This document shows positions 48,410 to 60,609 of a stretch of 64,000 bases of DNA, one piece after another. The position numbers were made by a program, and so were the translations under genes. The stretch is from Acinetobacter soli (GTDB lineage: Bacteria; Pseudomonadota; Gammaproteobacteria; Pseudomonadales; Moraxellaceae): NCBI RefSeq assembly GCF_000760595.1, contig NZ_BBNM01000009.1:82353-146352 (forward strand), read 5' to 3'. Within the stretch, counting starts at the first letter, position 1, and every line of letters begins with the position of its first letter. The notes under the pieces were generated by a model. It did no database searches, was not told the DNA's origin, and saw nothing but the letters and a program-made list of their open reading frames with translations.

Positions 48410-51250
48410 ATGCAAGATGTTGCTGACGCTTTGCGTCTTGACACTGAACTTTCCGCTGATAGCGCAGCGTATATTGAACAGCTTTACGAGCAATACCTGA
48501 CCTCCCCAACCTCTGTGACAGAGGACTGGCGCCAATACTTCGATAAATTCCCAAAAGGTGATCAACCACACAGCAATGTGCGTGAGCAGTTCTTATTACT
48601 TGGACGTAATTCGAGCCGTGTACAAGCAGTTGTACAGAGTTCGGTAAGCAGTGATCATGAGCGTCGTCAGATTGGTGTCTTACAACTCATCGCAGCATAT
48701 CGTAACCGTGGTCATCAAAAAGCAAAACTCGATCCACTAGGTCTTGCAAAACGCGAAGACGTTCCAGATCTTGATTTATCTGCTCATGGTTTAACGAAGT
48801 CTGATCTTGATACGATATTCAATACCAGTAATCTTGCTATTGGTAAAACTGAAGCTACTCTCGGTGAAATGATCGATGCAATGGAAGCCATTTATTGTGG
48901 TTCTATTGGTGCAGAATACATGCATATTGTCGACACCAAAGAAAAACGCTGGATTCAACAACGTTTAGAGAGTGCGCGTGGTCAGTTCAATTTTACCAAT
49001 GACCAGAAAAAAGGACTACTGGAGCGCTTAACTGCTGCGGAAGGCCTTGAAAAGTTTTTGGGTAACAAATACGTCGGCGCTAAGCGCTTTGGTGTAGAAG
49101 GTGGTGAAGCCTTCATCCCAATGATGAACGAAATTATTCAGCGTGCAGGCTCTGTGGGCTGTAAAGAAGTTGTGATTGGTATGCCACACCGTGGTCGTCT
49201 CAACCTTCTTGTAAATATTATGGGTAAAAACCCAGCTGATCTTTTTGGTGAGTTTGAAGGTAAATCAATTCATAAAAAAGGTTCGGGTGACGTAAAATAC
49301 CACCAAGGCTTCTCATCAAATGTCATGACGTCAGGTGGCGAAGTACATTTGGCATTGGCATTTAACCCGTCGCATCTTGAAATTGTTGGACCAGTGGTTG
49401 AAGGTTCGGTTCGTGCACGCCAAGTTCGTCGTAAAGACATCGGTGGTGATGACGTTCTTCCGGTGATCGTTCACGGTGACGCTGCATTTGCAGGTCAGGG
49501 TGTTAACCAAGAAACCTTCCAAATGTCGCAAACTCGCGGTTATACGGTTGGTGGTACGGTTCATATCGTCATCAATAACCAAGTGGGTTTCACCACTTCA
49601 GATCCACGCGATGCTCGCTCAACTGAATACTGTACCGATATCGCGAAAATGGTTCAGTCACCAATTTTCCATGTAAATGGTGATGATCCTGAAGCGGTCG
49701 CGTTTATTGCACAGCTGGCCCACGATTTCCGTCATACTTTCCGTAAAGACGTTGTAATTGATTTGTTCTGTTATCGTCGTCGCGGCCACAATGAAGCAGA
49801 TGAGCCATCTGCAACTCAGCCGTTGATGTATCAGGTGATCAATAAAAAGCCAACTACTCGTACGCTTTATGCCGACAAATTGGTACAAGAAAAAGTACTC
49901 GATCGTGCAGAAGCGGACAAACTGATTGAAGACTACCGCGCTGATTTAGAAGCGGGTAATCACGTTGCAAATGCGCTGGTACTTGAGCCAAACACCAAGA
50001 TGTTTGTCGATTGGAAACCGTATTTGGGCCATGACTATACAGACGTTTGGGATACCACAACCGATATCAATCGCTTAAAAGCGCTTGGTGAGGGAATGCG
50101 TAAGCTACCTGAAGGTTTTGTGATGCAACGCCAAGTACAAAAAGTCATTGACGACCGTTTGAAAATGCAAACGGGTGAAATGCCATTGAACTGGGGTGCT
50201 GCTGAAACACTGGCCTACGCAACACTTATTGATGAAGGTTACTTGGTTCGTATTACTGGTGAAGATGTTGGCCGTGGTACGTTCTCGCATCGTCATGCGA
50301 AATTGCATAACCAAGTCGACGGTTCAACTTATATTCCGCTTTGTCATGTAAAGGAAAATCAGCCACGCTTTGCGTTGTATGATTCTTTGTTGTCTGAAGA
50401 GGCCGTTCTGGCATTTGAATATGGCTATGCGACAACTATTCCAAACAGCTTGATCATCTGGGAAGCTCAGTTTGGTGACTTCGCCAACTGTGCGCAAGTT
50501 GTGATCGACCAGTTCATCGCATCTGGTGAAACCAAGTGGGAGCGTGTGTGTGGTTTGACCATGTTGCTACCTCATGGCTTTGAAGGTCAGGGGCCAGAGC
50601 ATTCATCTGCACGTCTTGAGCGCTTCTTGCAGCTTTGTGCAGAAGACAACATGCAAGTGATCACACCGACCACACCAGCACAGATTTTCCATGCGTTGCG
50701 TCGTCAGGCAGTTCGTCCAATTCGTAAGCCAATGATTGTAATGTCACCTAAGTCGTTGCTTCGTCATAAACTTGCAACATCAACACTCGATGAGCTTGCG
50801 AACGGCACATTCCAAACCGTGATTGATGAAGTTGATCAAATCAATAAAGCAGATGTTACCCGTCTAGTTTTGTGTGGCGGCAAGGTCTACTACGATTTGC
50901 TTGAAAAACGTCGTGAGCTTGAGTTAAACAACGTTGCGTTGGTTCGTATCGAACAGCTCTATCCGTACCCAGAAAAACGCTTGGAAGAAGTGCTTGCAGC
51001 TTATCCAAATGTTAAAGATGTGGTGTGGTGTCAAGAAGAGCCGAAGAACCAAGGCGCTTGGTTGTTTATCGCGCCGCGTCTATATGACGACATCTTGAAA
51101 TCTGGAAAACAAATCCGCATCAGCTATGCAGGTCGTGAAGCATCGGCTGCACCAGCATGTGGTTCACCATACTTGCACGCAAAACAACAAGCTCAGCTCA
51201 TTCATGATGCATTAGCAATCGAAGCTGAACAATCAGGAGAGACAAAATAA
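48410..51250 (+). CDS. sucA: 2-oxoglutarate dehydrogenase E1 component
   Basis: Thiamine-diphosphate enzyme that decarboxylates 2-oxoglutarate and transfers the succinyl group to SucB. It has about 946 residues. It shows the N-terminal [20 protein letters not shown], the active-site [16 protein letters not shown] and ThDP/Mg2+-binding [17 protein letters not shown] with NNQVGFTTS. The C-terminal pyrimidine-binding domain carries [17 protein letters not shown] [16 protein letters not shown]. An in-frame ATG at 48398 is also possible, but its AGGA is too close. The stop overlaps the sucB start. Confidence 0.96.
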   Translation: MQDVADALRLDTELSADSAAYIEQLYEQYLTSPTSVTEDWRQYFDKFPKGDQPHSNVREQFLLLGRNSSRVQAVVQSSVSSDHERRQIGVLQLIAAYRNRGHQKAKLDPLGLAKREDVPDLDLSAHGLTKSDLDTIFNTSNLAIGKTEATLGEMIDAMEAIYCGSIGAEYMHIVDTKEKRWIQQRLESARGQFNFTNDQKKGLLERLTAAEGLEKFLGNKYVGAKRFGVEGGEAFIPMMNEIIQRAGSVGCKEVVIGMPHRGRLNLLVNIMGKNPADLFGEFEGKSIHKKGSGDVKYHQGFSSNVMTSGGEVHLALAFNPSHLEIVGPVVEGSVRARQVRRKDIGGDDVLPVIVHGDAAFAGQGVNQETFQMSQTRGYTVGGTVHIVINNQVGFTTSDPRDARSTEYCTDIAKMVQSPIFHVNGDDPEAVAFIAQLAHDFRHTFRKDVVIDLFCYRRRGHNEADEPSATQPLMYQVINKKPTTRTLYADKLVQEKVLDRAEADKLIEDYRADLEAGNHVANALVLEPNTKMFVDWKPYLGHDYTDVWDTTTDINRLKALGEGMRKLPEGFVMQRQVQKVIDDRLKMQTGEMPLNWGAAETLAYATLIDEGYLVRITGEDVGRGTFSHRHAKLHNQVDGSTYIPLCHVKENQPRFALYDSLLSEEAVLAFEYGYATTIPNSLIIWEAQFGDFANCAQVVIDQFIASGETKWERVCGLTMLLPHGFEGQGPEHSSARLERFLQLCAEDNMQVITPTTPAQIFHALRRQAVRPIRKPMIVMSPKSLLRHKLATSTLDELANGTFQTVIDEVDQINKADVTRLVLCGGKVYYDLLEKRRELELNNVALVRIEQLYPYPEKRLEEVLAAYPNVKDVVWCQEEPKNQGAWLFIAPRLYDDILKSGKQIRISYAGREASAAPACGSPYLHAKQQAQLIHDALAIEAEQSGETK

Positions 51251-52467
51251 TGGCAACCGAAATTAAAGCACCGGTATTCCCAGAGTCAGTTGCAGACGGA
51301 ACCATTGCAACTTGGCATAAAAAAGTTGGGGAAGCAGTATCACGTGATGAAGTCATTTGTGATATTGAAACTGATAAAGTTGTTTTAGAAGTGGTTGCTC
51401 CAGCTGATGGTCAACTTGTTTCTATCGTGAAAGATGAAGGCGAAACAGTTTTATCTGACGAAGTAATTGCACAGTTTCAAGAAGGTGCAGTTTCTGGCGC
51501 CAATGAAACTCAATCAGTTCAAAGTGATTCAAAAGTAGAACAAGCAGCATCTAAAACTGAAGCGGGTGCGGCGCCAGTTGTAGAACGTGCACAACCTGTA
51601 TCTGATCAAGCACCAGCTGTGCGTAAAGCATTGACTGAAACAGGCATCAGTGCAGCAGATGTTCAAGGTACAGGCCGTGGTGGTCGTATCACTAAAGAAG
51701 ACGTGACCAATCACCAAGCAAAACCAGCAGCACCTGCTGCTGCACCGCTTAGCGTTGCGGTCGGTGAGCGTATCGAAAAGCGTGTTCCAATGACACGTCT
51801 GCGTAAGCGCGTAGCCGAGCGTCTTCTTGCTGCAACTCAAGAAACCGCAATGTTAACTACGTTTAACGAAGTGAACATGAAACCAATCATGGAAATGCGT
51901 GCACAGTACAAAGATGCGTTTGAAAAACGTCATGGTGCGCGTCTTGGGTTTATGTCTTTCTTCGTGAAAGCTGCAACTGAAGCATTGAAACGTTATCCAG
52001 CTGTAAATGCGTCTATCGATGGCGATGATATTGTTTATCATGGCTATTACGATATCGGCGTTGCTGTTTCTTCTGACCGTGGTCTTGTGGTTCCAGTACT
52101 TCGTGATACTGACCGTATGAACTATGCTGAAGTTGAAAACGGTATCCGTGACTATGCTTACAAGGCACGTGATGGCAAATTGGGTATTGAAGACATGACA
52201 GGCGGTACATTCACCATTACTAATGGTGGTACGTTCGGTTCATTGCTTTCTACACCAATCTTGAATACACCACAAACTGCAATTTTGGGCATGCATAAGA
52301 TCCAAGAGCGTCCAATGGCAGTGAATGGTCAGGTTGAAATTTTACCAATGATGTATCTTGCACTTTCTTATGACCACCGTTTAATCGATGGTAAAGAAGC
52401 TGTTGGTTTCTTGGTAACCATCAAAGAGCTTCTTGAAGAGCCTGCAAAACTTATCCTTGATCTTTAA
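51250..52467 (+). CDS. sucB: Dihydrolipoyllysine-residue succinyltransferase (2-oxoglutarate dehydrogenase E2)
   Basis: Core of the complex, 405 residues. The N-terminal lipoyl domain carries the lipoylated Lys43 (ETDKVVLEV), followed by an Ala/Pro/Gln-rich linker, the E1/E3-binding domain ([22 protein letters not shown]) and the catalytic domain with His376 and Asp380 (SYDHRLIDG). The ATG overlaps the sucA stop (TAATG). Lipoylation would depend on LipB, encoded at 11.8-12.5 kb. Confidence 0.96.
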   Translation: MATEIKAPVFPESVADGTIATWHKKVGEAVSRDEVICDIETDKVVLEVVAPADGQLVSIVKDEGETVLSDEVIAQFQEGAVSGANETQSVQSDSKVEQAASKTEAGAAPVVERAQPVSDQAPAVRKALTETGISAADVQGTGRGGRITKEDVTNHQAKPAAPAAAPLSVAVGERIEKRVPMTRLRKRVAERLLAATQETAMLTTFNEVNMKPIMEMRAQYKDAFEKRHGARLGFMSFFVKAATEALKRYPAVNASIDGDDIVYHGYYDIGVAVSSDRGLVVPVLRDTDRMNYAEVENGIRDYAYKARDGKLGIEDMTGGTFTITNGGTFGSLLSTPILNTPQTAILGMHKIQERPMAVNGQVEILPMMYLALSYDHRLIDGKEAVGFLVTIKELLEEPAKLILDL

Positions 52468-52483
52468 TTTAGTCCGTATAAAC

Positions 52484-53958
<1,475 letters not shown>

Positions 53959-53963
53959 GATTG

Positions 53964-53991
53964 AAAAGAGCGGTTTAGACCGCTCTTTTTT
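53964..53991 (+). terminator. Terminator after lpd
   Basis: AAGAGCGGT-ttag-ACCGCTCTT stem followed by T-run; separates sucAB-lpd from sucCD. Confidence 0.88.
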
Positions 53992-54132
53992 GTTTAAGAT
54001 GGTTGTTTATATTTGAATAATCATCTAAAAATAAGTACAAATGAAATTGAAAAAATGATCTGTATTTACTGAGACGGATGTTTAAGTACAGGTTAGTTAT
54101 AACAAGGGCAAAAGTCGTAAAAAGGTAACTAA

Positions 54133-55299
54133 ATGAATTTACATGAGTATCAAGCCAAAACATTGTTGAAAAAATATGGCGTGTCAGTCCAAGAAGGAAT
54201 TTTGGCACGAAATGCAGAAGAAGCAGTTGCTGCATTTGAACAATTAGGTGGCAAGTTTGCCGTGATGAAAGCCCAAGTACATGCGGGTGGCCGCGGTAAA
54301 GCTGGTGGTGTAAAGGTAGTTAAATCGAAAGAAGAAGCTGCAGACTACGCCAACCAGTTGATTGGTACGAATCTTGTCACGTATCAAACCGATGCCAACG
54401 GCCAGCCGGTCAACAGTGTCTTGATCTGCGAAGATGTGTATCCCGTTGAACGTGAGCTATACCTAGGTGCTGTGGTGGATCGTTCAAGCCGTCGTGTAAC
54501 TTTTATGGCTTCAACCGAAGGTGGCGTTGAAATCGAGAAAGTAGCTGAAGAAACGCCAGAAAAAATTATTAAAGTCGAAGTAGATCCACTTGTAGGTTTA
54601 CAACCGTTCCAAGCACGTGAAGTTGCATTTGCATTACAACTTAAAGACAAACAGGTCAGCCAGTTTGTGAAGCTAATGACAGGTGCTTATCAAGCATTTG
54701 TAGAAAATGATTTTGCCCTATTTGAAATTAATCCACTCTCAGTTCGTGAAAACGGCGATATCCTTGCGGTCGATGCTAAAATTGGCATCGATTCAAATGC
54801 CTTGTATCGTTTGCCAGAGCTTGCAGCAGCACGTGACAAATCACAAGAAAATGAGCGCGAATTAAAAGCGTCTGAGTTTGAACTGAACTATGTCGCACTT
54901 GAAGGTAATATTGGCTGTATGGTCAATGGTGCAGGGCTTGCAATGGCCACAATGGACATTATCAAACTGTACGGCGGTCAACCTGCAAACTTCCTTGATG
55001 TAGGCGGTGGTGCAACCAAAGAGCGCGTGATTGAAGCCTTTAAGCTCATTTTGGCTGATACCTCTGTTCAAGGTGTCTTAATCAATATCTTTGGTGGAAT
55101 TGTACGTTGCGACATGATTGCCGAAGCCATTATTGCAGCCGTTCAAGAGGTGAATGTAACCGTTCCTGTCGTGGTTCGTCTAGAAGGCAACAACGCAGAA
55201 TTGGGTGCAAAAATTCTCGACGAATCGGGTTTAAAACTGACATCTGCCAACGGATTATCGGATGCGGCAGAGAAAATTGTTGCTGCGGTAAAAGGTTAA
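54133..55299 (+). CDS. sucC: Succinyl-CoA synthetase beta subunit
   Basis: Provides the nucleotide-binding ATP-grasp domain. It has 388 residues, same as E. coli. It begins [17 protein letters not shown] and shows [38 protein letters not shown] and [16 protein letters not shown] at the CoA-binding/swivel region. It precedes sucD by 12 bp. Confidence 0.97.
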   Translation: MNLHEYQAKTLLKKYGVSVQEGILARNAEEAVAAFEQLGGKFAVMKAQVHAGGRGKAGGVKVVKSKEEAADYANQLIGTNLVTYQTDANGQPVNSVLICEDVYPVERELYLGAVVDRSSRRVTFMASTEGGVEIEKVAEETPEKIIKVEVDPLVGLQPFQAREVAFALQLKDKQVSQFVKLMTGAYQAFVENDFALFEINPLSVRENGDILAVDAKIGIDSNALYRLPELAAARDKSQENERELKASEFELNYVALEGNIGCMVNGAGLAMATMDIIKLYGGQPANFLDVGGGATKERVIEAFKLILADTSVQGVLINIFGGIVRCDMIAEAIIAAVQEVNVTVPVVVRLEGNNAELGAKILDESGLKLTSANGLSDAAEKIVAAVKG

Positions 55300-55311
55300 G
55301 GGAGTATAAAA

Positions 55312-56202
55312 ATGAGCGTATTAATTAATAAAGACACAAAAGTATTGGTTCAAGGTTTTACGGGTAAAAACGGCACATTTCATTCAGCCCAAGCGCTAGA
55401 TTACGGCACGAAAGTCGTGGGTGGGGTAACGCCAGGCAAAGGTGGGACTACTCATCTGGACTTGCCAGTATTTAATACCATGAAAGATGCAGTTCGTGAA
55501 ACTCATGCTGATGCATCGGTTATTTATGTTCCGGCACCTTTTGTTTTAGACTCCATTGTTGAAGCGGTCGATTCAGGTGTGAGTCTGATTGTTGTGATCA
55601 CTGAAGGTGTGCCAACCCTAGATATGCTCAAAGCCAAGCGTTACCTTGAAACCTACGGTAATGGTGTGCGTTTAGTTGGACCAAACTGCCCAGGTGTGAT
55701 TACTCCAGGCGAATGTAAAATCGGAATTATGCCGGGTCATATTCATCAACCGGGTCGTATTGGAATTATTTCTCGTTCGGGTACTTTGACTTATGAGGCT
55801 GTGGCGCAAACCACAAAACTCGGTTTAGGTCAGTCTACTTGTATCGGAATTGGGGGTGATCCAATTCCAGGAATGAACCAAATCGATGCGTTGAAACTTT
55901 TCCAAGATGACCCAGATACCGATGCGATCATTATGATTGGTGAAATTGGTGGCTCTGCGGAAGAAGAAGCAGCTGAATATATCCAATCGAATGTGAGTAA
56001 GCCAGTTGTTGGATATATTGCTGGTGTGACTGCACCAAAAGGCAAACGTATGGGGCATGCAGGCGCAATTATTTCGGGCGGTAAAGGGACAGCAGAAGAA
56101 AAATTTGCTGCATTTGAACGTGCAGGCATGGCGTATACGCGTAGCCCGGCCGAACTCGGCTCGACCATGCATAAGGTCCTTAAGGAAAAAGGCTTGGTAT
56201 AA
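55312..56202 (+). CDS. sucD: Succinyl-CoA synthetase alpha subunit
   Basis: Binds CoA and carries the phosphohistidine. It has 296 residues against 289 in E. coli. [16 protein letters not shown] is the CoA-binding start, [20 protein letters not shown] the middle, and [18 protein letters not shown] contains the active His. The ATG at 55312 has GGGAG upstream. An intrinsic terminator follows. Confidence 0.97.
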   Translation: MSVLINKDTKVLVQGFTGKNGTFHSAQALDYGTKVVGGVTPGKGGTTHLDLPVFNTMKDAVRETHADASVIYVPAPFVLDSIVEAVDSGVSLIVVITEGVPTLDMLKAKRYLETYGNGVRLVGPNCPGVITPGECKIGIMPGHIHQPGRIGIISRSGTLTYEAVAQTTKLGLGQSTCIGIGGDPIPGMNQIDALKLFQDDPDTDAIIMIGEIGGSAEEEAAEYIQSNVSKPVVGYIAGVTAPKGKRMGHAGAIISGGKGTAEEKFAAFERAGMAYTRSPAELGSTMHKVLKEKGLV

Positions 56203-56221
56203 GTTTTAAGCTTTATCCAAT

Positions 56222-56254
56222 AAAAACCCTTCAGAACATCTGAAGGGTTTTTTT
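56222..56254 (+). terminator. Terminator after sucD
   Basis: AAACCCTTCAGA-aca-TCTGAAGGGTTT stem with seven T after. Confidence 0.92.
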
Positions 56255-56498
56255 ATGAACAAATCATTCGATATATCGAATTTAAAGTTCGTATCTAAAA
56301 AGAAAAATTCAATATCTTTCATCAAGTACTAGCTTAGATGAAAAGTCTGATGATGTATGTCCTTGAGTGAAGACTACTGTTGCAAATTTTTAATAAGATC
56401 GTTTAATTTGATTTGTTTAGTTATTCTTAAACTCGTTATAAGCTCACGCTGTAATGATAATAATAAAATTAAAAAAACAGCACCATAAAATGAGACGC

Positions 56499-56533
56499 AA
56501 AAAAAAGCGTAATGATTGGGGTGATCATTACGC
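56499..56533 (-). terminator. Minus-strand terminator in the sucD-trpS gap
   Basis: GCGTAATGAT / ATCATTACGC perfect 10-bp arms (56507-56516 and 56524-56533) with a 7-nt loop, followed on the minus strand by eight T. It is 233 bp from the trpS stop, so it more likely ends a separate small RNA, or a long trpS 3' UTR. Confidence 0.88.
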
Positions 56534-56605
56534 AGAACAACGAATCTGTAATAACAGTTTCGGTTAAGGAGAAGAGTTATGAACTTGGGGGAGTGCATAA
56601 CCTAT
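56499..56605 (-). ncRNA. aar: Putative Hfq-type sRNA, positional match to Aar of A. baylyi
   Basis: A strong intrinsic terminator with a T-run closes a short minus-strand segment. It begins near 56605, if TATATT at 56612-56617 (minus strand) is the -10. Inside is a pyrimidine-rich single-stranded stretch: ACTCCCCC and then CTCTTCTCCTTAA, the complement of a ribosome binding site. The A. baylyi sRNA Aar was described between trpS and sucD, exactly this interval; I recall the locus but not its strand or ends. Start, length and identity are therefore tentative; a longer transcript from trpS is possible. Confidence 0.55.
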
Positions 56606-56765
56606 GAATCTAATATACTCAAGGTCTACTCAGAGTTCATTGGTATTCACGTTAACATGTGTTAAATCACGTTAAATAATCGATCAAAATGTAGGCTTGC
56701 TTTCGACCAAAGTCGTACTGCCTCTGAATAAGACAGTACTTCAATGGTGTTTCGATCATGATCGA

Positions 56766-57779
56766 TTAGAACTTGAATAAGCCAAGCCCATCTTTTACTT
56801 CATCCAGTGTGGCTTGGGTTATGTTCTGACATTTGATTGTACCTTCGCGCAAGATATCCATGATGTAATCTGGATCTTTAGCCAACGCTTCACGACGTTC
56901 ACGGATAGGTGAAATCAATTCTTTTAAAATACCTTCAAGGCGTTTTTTTACAGTTCCATCACCGAGACCACCACGGCGATAGTGAGCCTTTAAAGCCTCA
57001 ACTTCTTCTTTGTCTGGATCAAATGCATCTAGATATGCAAATACAATGTTGCCCTCGACCTGACCTGGATCTTCAATGCGTAAGTGATTTGGATCGGTAT
57101 ACATTGCATTGACGGCTTTTTTAATATCTTTATCACTTGCATTTAATACAATGGTATTGCCAAGAGATTTCGACATTTTTGCCTTACCATCAAATCCAGG
57201 TAAACGTCCTGTATTTGAAAGTAGGGCTTTACATTCAGGAAGCAAATCTTGACCAATCTGACGATTCACACGGCGTACCAATTCATTGGTCTGTTCAATC
57301 ATTGGAATTTGGTCTTCACCCACCGGAACGACGGTCGCTTTAAAGGCAGTAATATCGGCTGCCTGTGCCACTGGATAGCATAAAAAACCTGCTGGGATAT
57401 CACGCTCAAACCCACGCATCTGAATTTCAGATTTAATAGTCGGGTTACGCTCAAGACGTGCAACAGTCACAAAGTTAAGGTACAACATGGTCAGTTCATT
57501 CAGTGCTGGCAAGCATGATTGAACACAGATCGTGGTTTTAGTTGGATCGATGCCCACAGCCAAATAATCCAGTGCCACTTCAAGAATATTACGGCGTACT
57601 TTGTCTGGATTGTCTGCATTGTCTGTTAGGGCTTGAGCGTCTGCTAACAAGATATGCTGATGATGACTATCTTGTAAACCGACACGAGAACGTAAAGAAC
57701 CGACAAAATGTCCGAGATGCAATTGTCCAGTCGGACGGTCACCTGTCAAAATAATAGGTCGTTGATCAACACTGCTCAT
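56766..57779 (-). CDS. trpS: Tryptophanyl-tRNA synthetase
   Basis: Class I synthetase of 337 residues. The HIGH motif is in TGDRPTGQLHLGHFVGSL and the KMSKS motif in KAKMSKSLGNT. I start at the ATG at 57779; an upstream in-frame GTG at 57791 is less likely. FVTVARLERNPTIKSEI, typical of the Trp-binding half, is present. Confidence 0.95.
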   Translation of the reverse strand: MSSVDQRPIILTGDRPTGQLHLGHFVGSLRSRVGLQDSHHQHILLADAQALTDNADNPDKVRRNILEVALDYLAVGIDPTKTTICVQSCLPALNELTMLYLNFVTVARLERNPTIKSEIQMRGFERDIPAGFLCYPVAQAADITAFKATVVPVGEDQIPMIEQTNELVRRVNRQIGQDLLPECKALLSNTGRLPGFDGKAKMSKSLGNTIVLNASDKDIKKAVNAMYTDPNHLRIEDPGQVEGNIVFAYLDAFDPDKEEVEALKAHYRRGGLGDGTVKKRLEGILKELISPIRERREALAKDPDYIMDILREGTIKCQNITQATLDEVKDGLGLFKF

Positions 57780-57985
57780 TATATAGTCCACTACTAAATG
57801 GGTTTATTCAGAGGCTAAGCCGCTGCAATATAAAAGAATGGGGTTATTGTACGGGAAATAAAAATAAATCGTCAGCAATCCACGGTACTTTTCATAAAAT
57901 AATCCTGTCAATCTATCGGTTAAAATTACAGAAATTCAAAAAAATCGTCTTACAATAGAGAGATAAAAATCAATTCGGATAAAAA

Positions 57986-58906
57986 ATGGCAACTGGCTTA
58001 CTTGTACTTCTCGATGATATTGCAACGATTTTGGATGATGTTGCCCTCATGAGTAAAATGGCAGCGAAAAAAACCGCTGGCGTATTGGGAGATGATCTGG
58101 CGTTAAATGCCCAGCAAGTAACAGGTGTTCGCGCCGAGCGTGAAATACCGGTGGTATGGGGCGTAGCAAAAGGCTCTTTTATTAATAAACTGATTTTGGT
58201 GCCACTGGCATTATTAATTTCGGTGGTCGCACCTTGGCTCATTAATCCGTTACTCATGATTGGTGGTTTATTTTTATGTTATGAAGGGATTGAAAAAGTC
58301 ATTCATAGTTTGTTTTCAAAAAAAGCACACGCTGAAAAACACACAGATCCACAACAACAAAACGATGAAACTGATTTAGCTGCTTTTGAAAAACAAAAAA
58401 TAAAAGGTGCCATTCGCACCGATTTTATTCTTTCTGCCGAAATTGTGGTGATTTCATTAGGTACTGTTGCCGCAGCAGCATTTATGACCAAAGTTATGGT
58501 ACTCAGTATTATCGCAATTGTAATGACTGTGGGTGTTTATGGTTTTGTTGCCATGATTGTAAAAATTGATGATTTGGGCTTGTACTGGACCAAGCAAAGT
58601 TCGTCTTTTAAACAAAAACTTGGGAATGCGTTGTTGGTATTTGCACCTTGGTTAATGAAAGCCCTGTCTGTGGTCGGAACGATTGCGATGTTTTTAGTTG
58701 GAGGTGGCATTATTGCGCATACGATTCCACTGATTCATCACTTTAGCGAAGAAACCAGTGATCATTTAGAAATGATTCCCACAGTTGGGAATATTATTGG
58801 TGCGATTACCCCAACGTTGATTAATTTTGGAATAGGTATGCTGGCAGGTTTGATCGTGTTCATGATCGTAACCGTATTTCAAAAAATGAAAGCGAAAGCC
58901 GCGTAA
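57986..58906 (+). CDS. DUF808 family inner-membrane protein (YedI-like)
   Basis: 306 residues. The N-terminus [20 protein letters not shown] and [18 protein letters not shown], followed by [21 protein letters not shown], is the DUF808 signature. It has about five membrane segments. E. coli YedI is of similar length and its function is unknown. It is followed 17 bp later by the YpfJ-type peptidase gene, likely an operon. Confidence 0.9.
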   Translation: MATGLLVLLDDIATILDDVALMSKMAAKKTAGVLGDDLALNAQQVTGVRAEREIPVVWGVAKGSFINKLILVPLALLISVVAPWLINPLLMIGGLFLCYEGIEKVIHSLFSKKAHAEKHTDPQQQNDETDLAAFEKQKIKGAIRTDFILSAEIVVISLGTVAAAAFMTKVMVLSIIAIVMTVGVYGFVAMIVKIDDLGLYWTKQSSSFKQKLGNALLVFAPWLMKALSVVGTIAMFLVGGGIIAHTIPLIHHFSEETSDHLEMIPTVGNIIGAITPTLINFGIGMLAGLIVFMIVTVFQKMKAKAA

Positions 58907-58923
58907 ACGATTGGAGATGATCT

Positions 58924-59826
58924 ATGCGTTGGAAAGGTCGACGAGTCAGTAGTAATGTGGAAGATCGCCGTGGGAGTAGTGGTGCTAAAGTGGGTGGCAT
59001 CAGTATTGTCGGTTTGGTGGTGGCATTTGTGGCATGGAAATTTTTTGGTGTCGATCCGCAACAAGCCTATCAGGCAACTCAGCAGATAACAGCCGCACAA
59101 AGTCAGACGGGTACAGCACCAAAGCAATTATCTGCTGAACAAAAAGAAGCCTCAGATTTTGTAGGAACAATTTTGGCAGACACAGAAGACACTTGGACGC
59201 CCATCTTCCAACAGCTGGGGCAAAGCTATGTTGCGCCAAAATTAGTGTTGTTTAATGGCCGTGATCAATCTGCCTGTGGTACTGCGGAGTCGGCAATGGG
59301 GCCTTTTTATTGTCCAAGTGATCAAAAAGTTTATATCGATACACAGTTCTTTAAGGAGATGCGCCAACAAATGGGGATATCAGGCGATAAAAATCAGACT
59401 GAACTGAGCAGACAAGATCAGGCAGGCGATTTTGCTCAGGCCTATGTCGTGGCACATGAGGTAGGACATCATATTCAAAATTTATTGGGTATATCCTCTC
59501 AGGTACAACGTGCGCAAGCACAGGCCAATCGTACTCAAGCCAATCAACTTTCTGTACGTCTTGAACTACAGGCCGACTGCTTTGCCGGAATATGGGCCAA
59601 TCGAAATCAAGAACGCACGCAATTTTTAGAGGCTGGAGATGTTGAAGAAGCCATGGATGCAGCACAAAAAATTGGAGATGATTATCTTCAGAAGCGTGCA
59701 ACAGGGCAGGTGGTCCCCGATAGTTTTACCCATGGTACCAGTCAACAGCGCATGCATTGGTTCGAAACTGGATTAAAAAGTGGTGACTTGAATCAGTGTG
59801 ATACATTCAATAGTCGTTCAATTTAA
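58924..59826 (+). CDS. YpfJ-type neutral zinc metallopeptidase
   Basis: 300 residues with one N-terminal membrane anchor (about 27-43) and a C-terminal peptidase domain facing the periplasm. HEVGHHIQNLLG is the HExxH site, and LELQADCFAGIWAN supplies the third zinc ligand (Glu or Asp) as in Pfam Zinc_peptidase. The N-terminal MRWKGRRVSSNVEDRRG matches the YpfJ family start. The substrate is unknown. A terminator follows. Confidence 0.9.
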   Translation: MRWKGRRVSSNVEDRRGSSGAKVGGISIVGLVVAFVAWKFFGVDPQQAYQATQQITAAQSQTGTAPKQLSAEQKEASDFVGTILADTEDTWTPIFQQLGQSYVAPKLVLFNGRDQSACGTAESAMGPFYCPSDQKVYIDTQFFKEMRQQMGISGDKNQTELSRQDQAGDFAQAYVVAHEVGHHIQNLLGISSQVQRAQAQANRTQANQLSVRLELQADCFAGIWANRNQERTQFLEAGDVEEAMDAAQKIGDDYLQKRATGQVVPDSFTHGTSQQRMHWFETGLKSGDLNQCDTFNSRSI

Positions 59827-59855
59827 AAAAGAAGGTGACACCTTCTTTTTTTTTT
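59825..59855. terminator. Bidirectional terminator after the ypfJ-like gene
   Basis: AAGAAGGT-gac-ACCTTCTT stem with six A before and ten T after. Confidence 0.85.
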
Positions 59856-60411
59856 ATTTTTTAAGAAACTGCTTGAAGTTGCGAAGAATTCGGTAACTAC
59901 AATATAGAGCGATCAAGGCAAAAATACCGACGCCAAAAAGTACATATTTTAAATTGCTAATGTCTTGAGCATACAATGACTTGATGTCCTGTTCAGACCA
60001 AGTGTAAGAGCCAGGCATATTGGTCTGGGTATCCATATAACGTATTTTCTCAAGATAACTATGTGTACCAAAGGTTTGAAACGTTGCATCCTGAATTACA
60101 CGTGTCCCAATTTCGTTATAGCGATCTGTACATAAGGTTGCAAGATAATGTTCGCAATTCAATTTCGCGATATATCCGCGATCTTGTAGCACAATATAAA
60201 AAGCTTGGTTGGGCTTTTTATTGTTACTCAATAGACGATAAGTATGTGTCGCATCACTTTGAATCTGTGAAATCTGTTTGTGGGTATATTCATCCTCGGC
60301 ATTCCAGATTTCCTTTGCCTTACTATAAAAGGTTATGATGAGTGCCGCCGTAATTAAAAAAATACAGGTAGCTGAGACAAGCCGAACAACAGTTTTAATC
60401 GATTGATGCAT
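59854..60411 (-). CDS. Uncharacterised two-TM membrane protein with a periplasmic domain
   Basis: 185 residues from the ATG at 60411 (AGGAAG lies about 10 bp upstream; an ATG at 60438 in frame has no ribosome binding site). A membrane helix near residues 9-30 is followed by about 120 residues predicted outside. This includes CEHYLATLCTD, which could form a disulfide. A second helix (YVLFGVGIFALIALYCSY) and a short basic tail complete the protein. The topology resembles a sensor input domain but no signalling domain follows. I do not recognise the family. Confidence 0.65.
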   Translation of the reverse strand: MHQSIKTVVRLVSATCIFLITAALIITFYSKAKEIWNAEDEYTHKQISQIQSDATHTYRLLSNNKKPNQAFYIVLQDRGYIAKLNCEHYLATLCTDRYNEIGTRVIQDATFQTFGTHSYLEKIRYMDTQTNMPGSYTWSEQDIKSLYAQDISNLKYVLFGVGIFALIALYCSYRILRNFKQFLKK

Positions 60412-60609
60412 GTGCGAGGACTTCCTTTTGAACGCCATTAAAATAACTGATTTGATTCAATTCACAAAGAAGTTTTCTACTTAAGCTTAAGTGTTTGATA
60501 AAATTAAACATTATGGTTTTTTGTTAATAAAGTTAATTTTTGGCAATATCCAAAGTAAATTTAAGTAAAATTACAGATCTGTTTATTTATATGATCCATA
60601 AGGATATTT

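Larger units (their letters stand above)
56255..56765. other. sucD-trpS intergenic region
   Basis: About 510 bp. The right half holds the sRNA candidate and its minus-strand terminator. Further right, GTACTG/CAGTAC arms near 56710-56740 could fold in the trpS 3' untranslated region. The left part (56255-56498) is AT-rich with nothing recognised. Confidence 0.5.

Noticed and set aside
56579..56665. Plus-strand 28-codon frame after AAGGAG, looking like a small gene
   Set aside because: The apparent ribosome binding site is the complement of the pyrimidine-rich part of the minus-strand sRNA candidate; the peptide has no recognisable feature and no plus-strand terminator follows.
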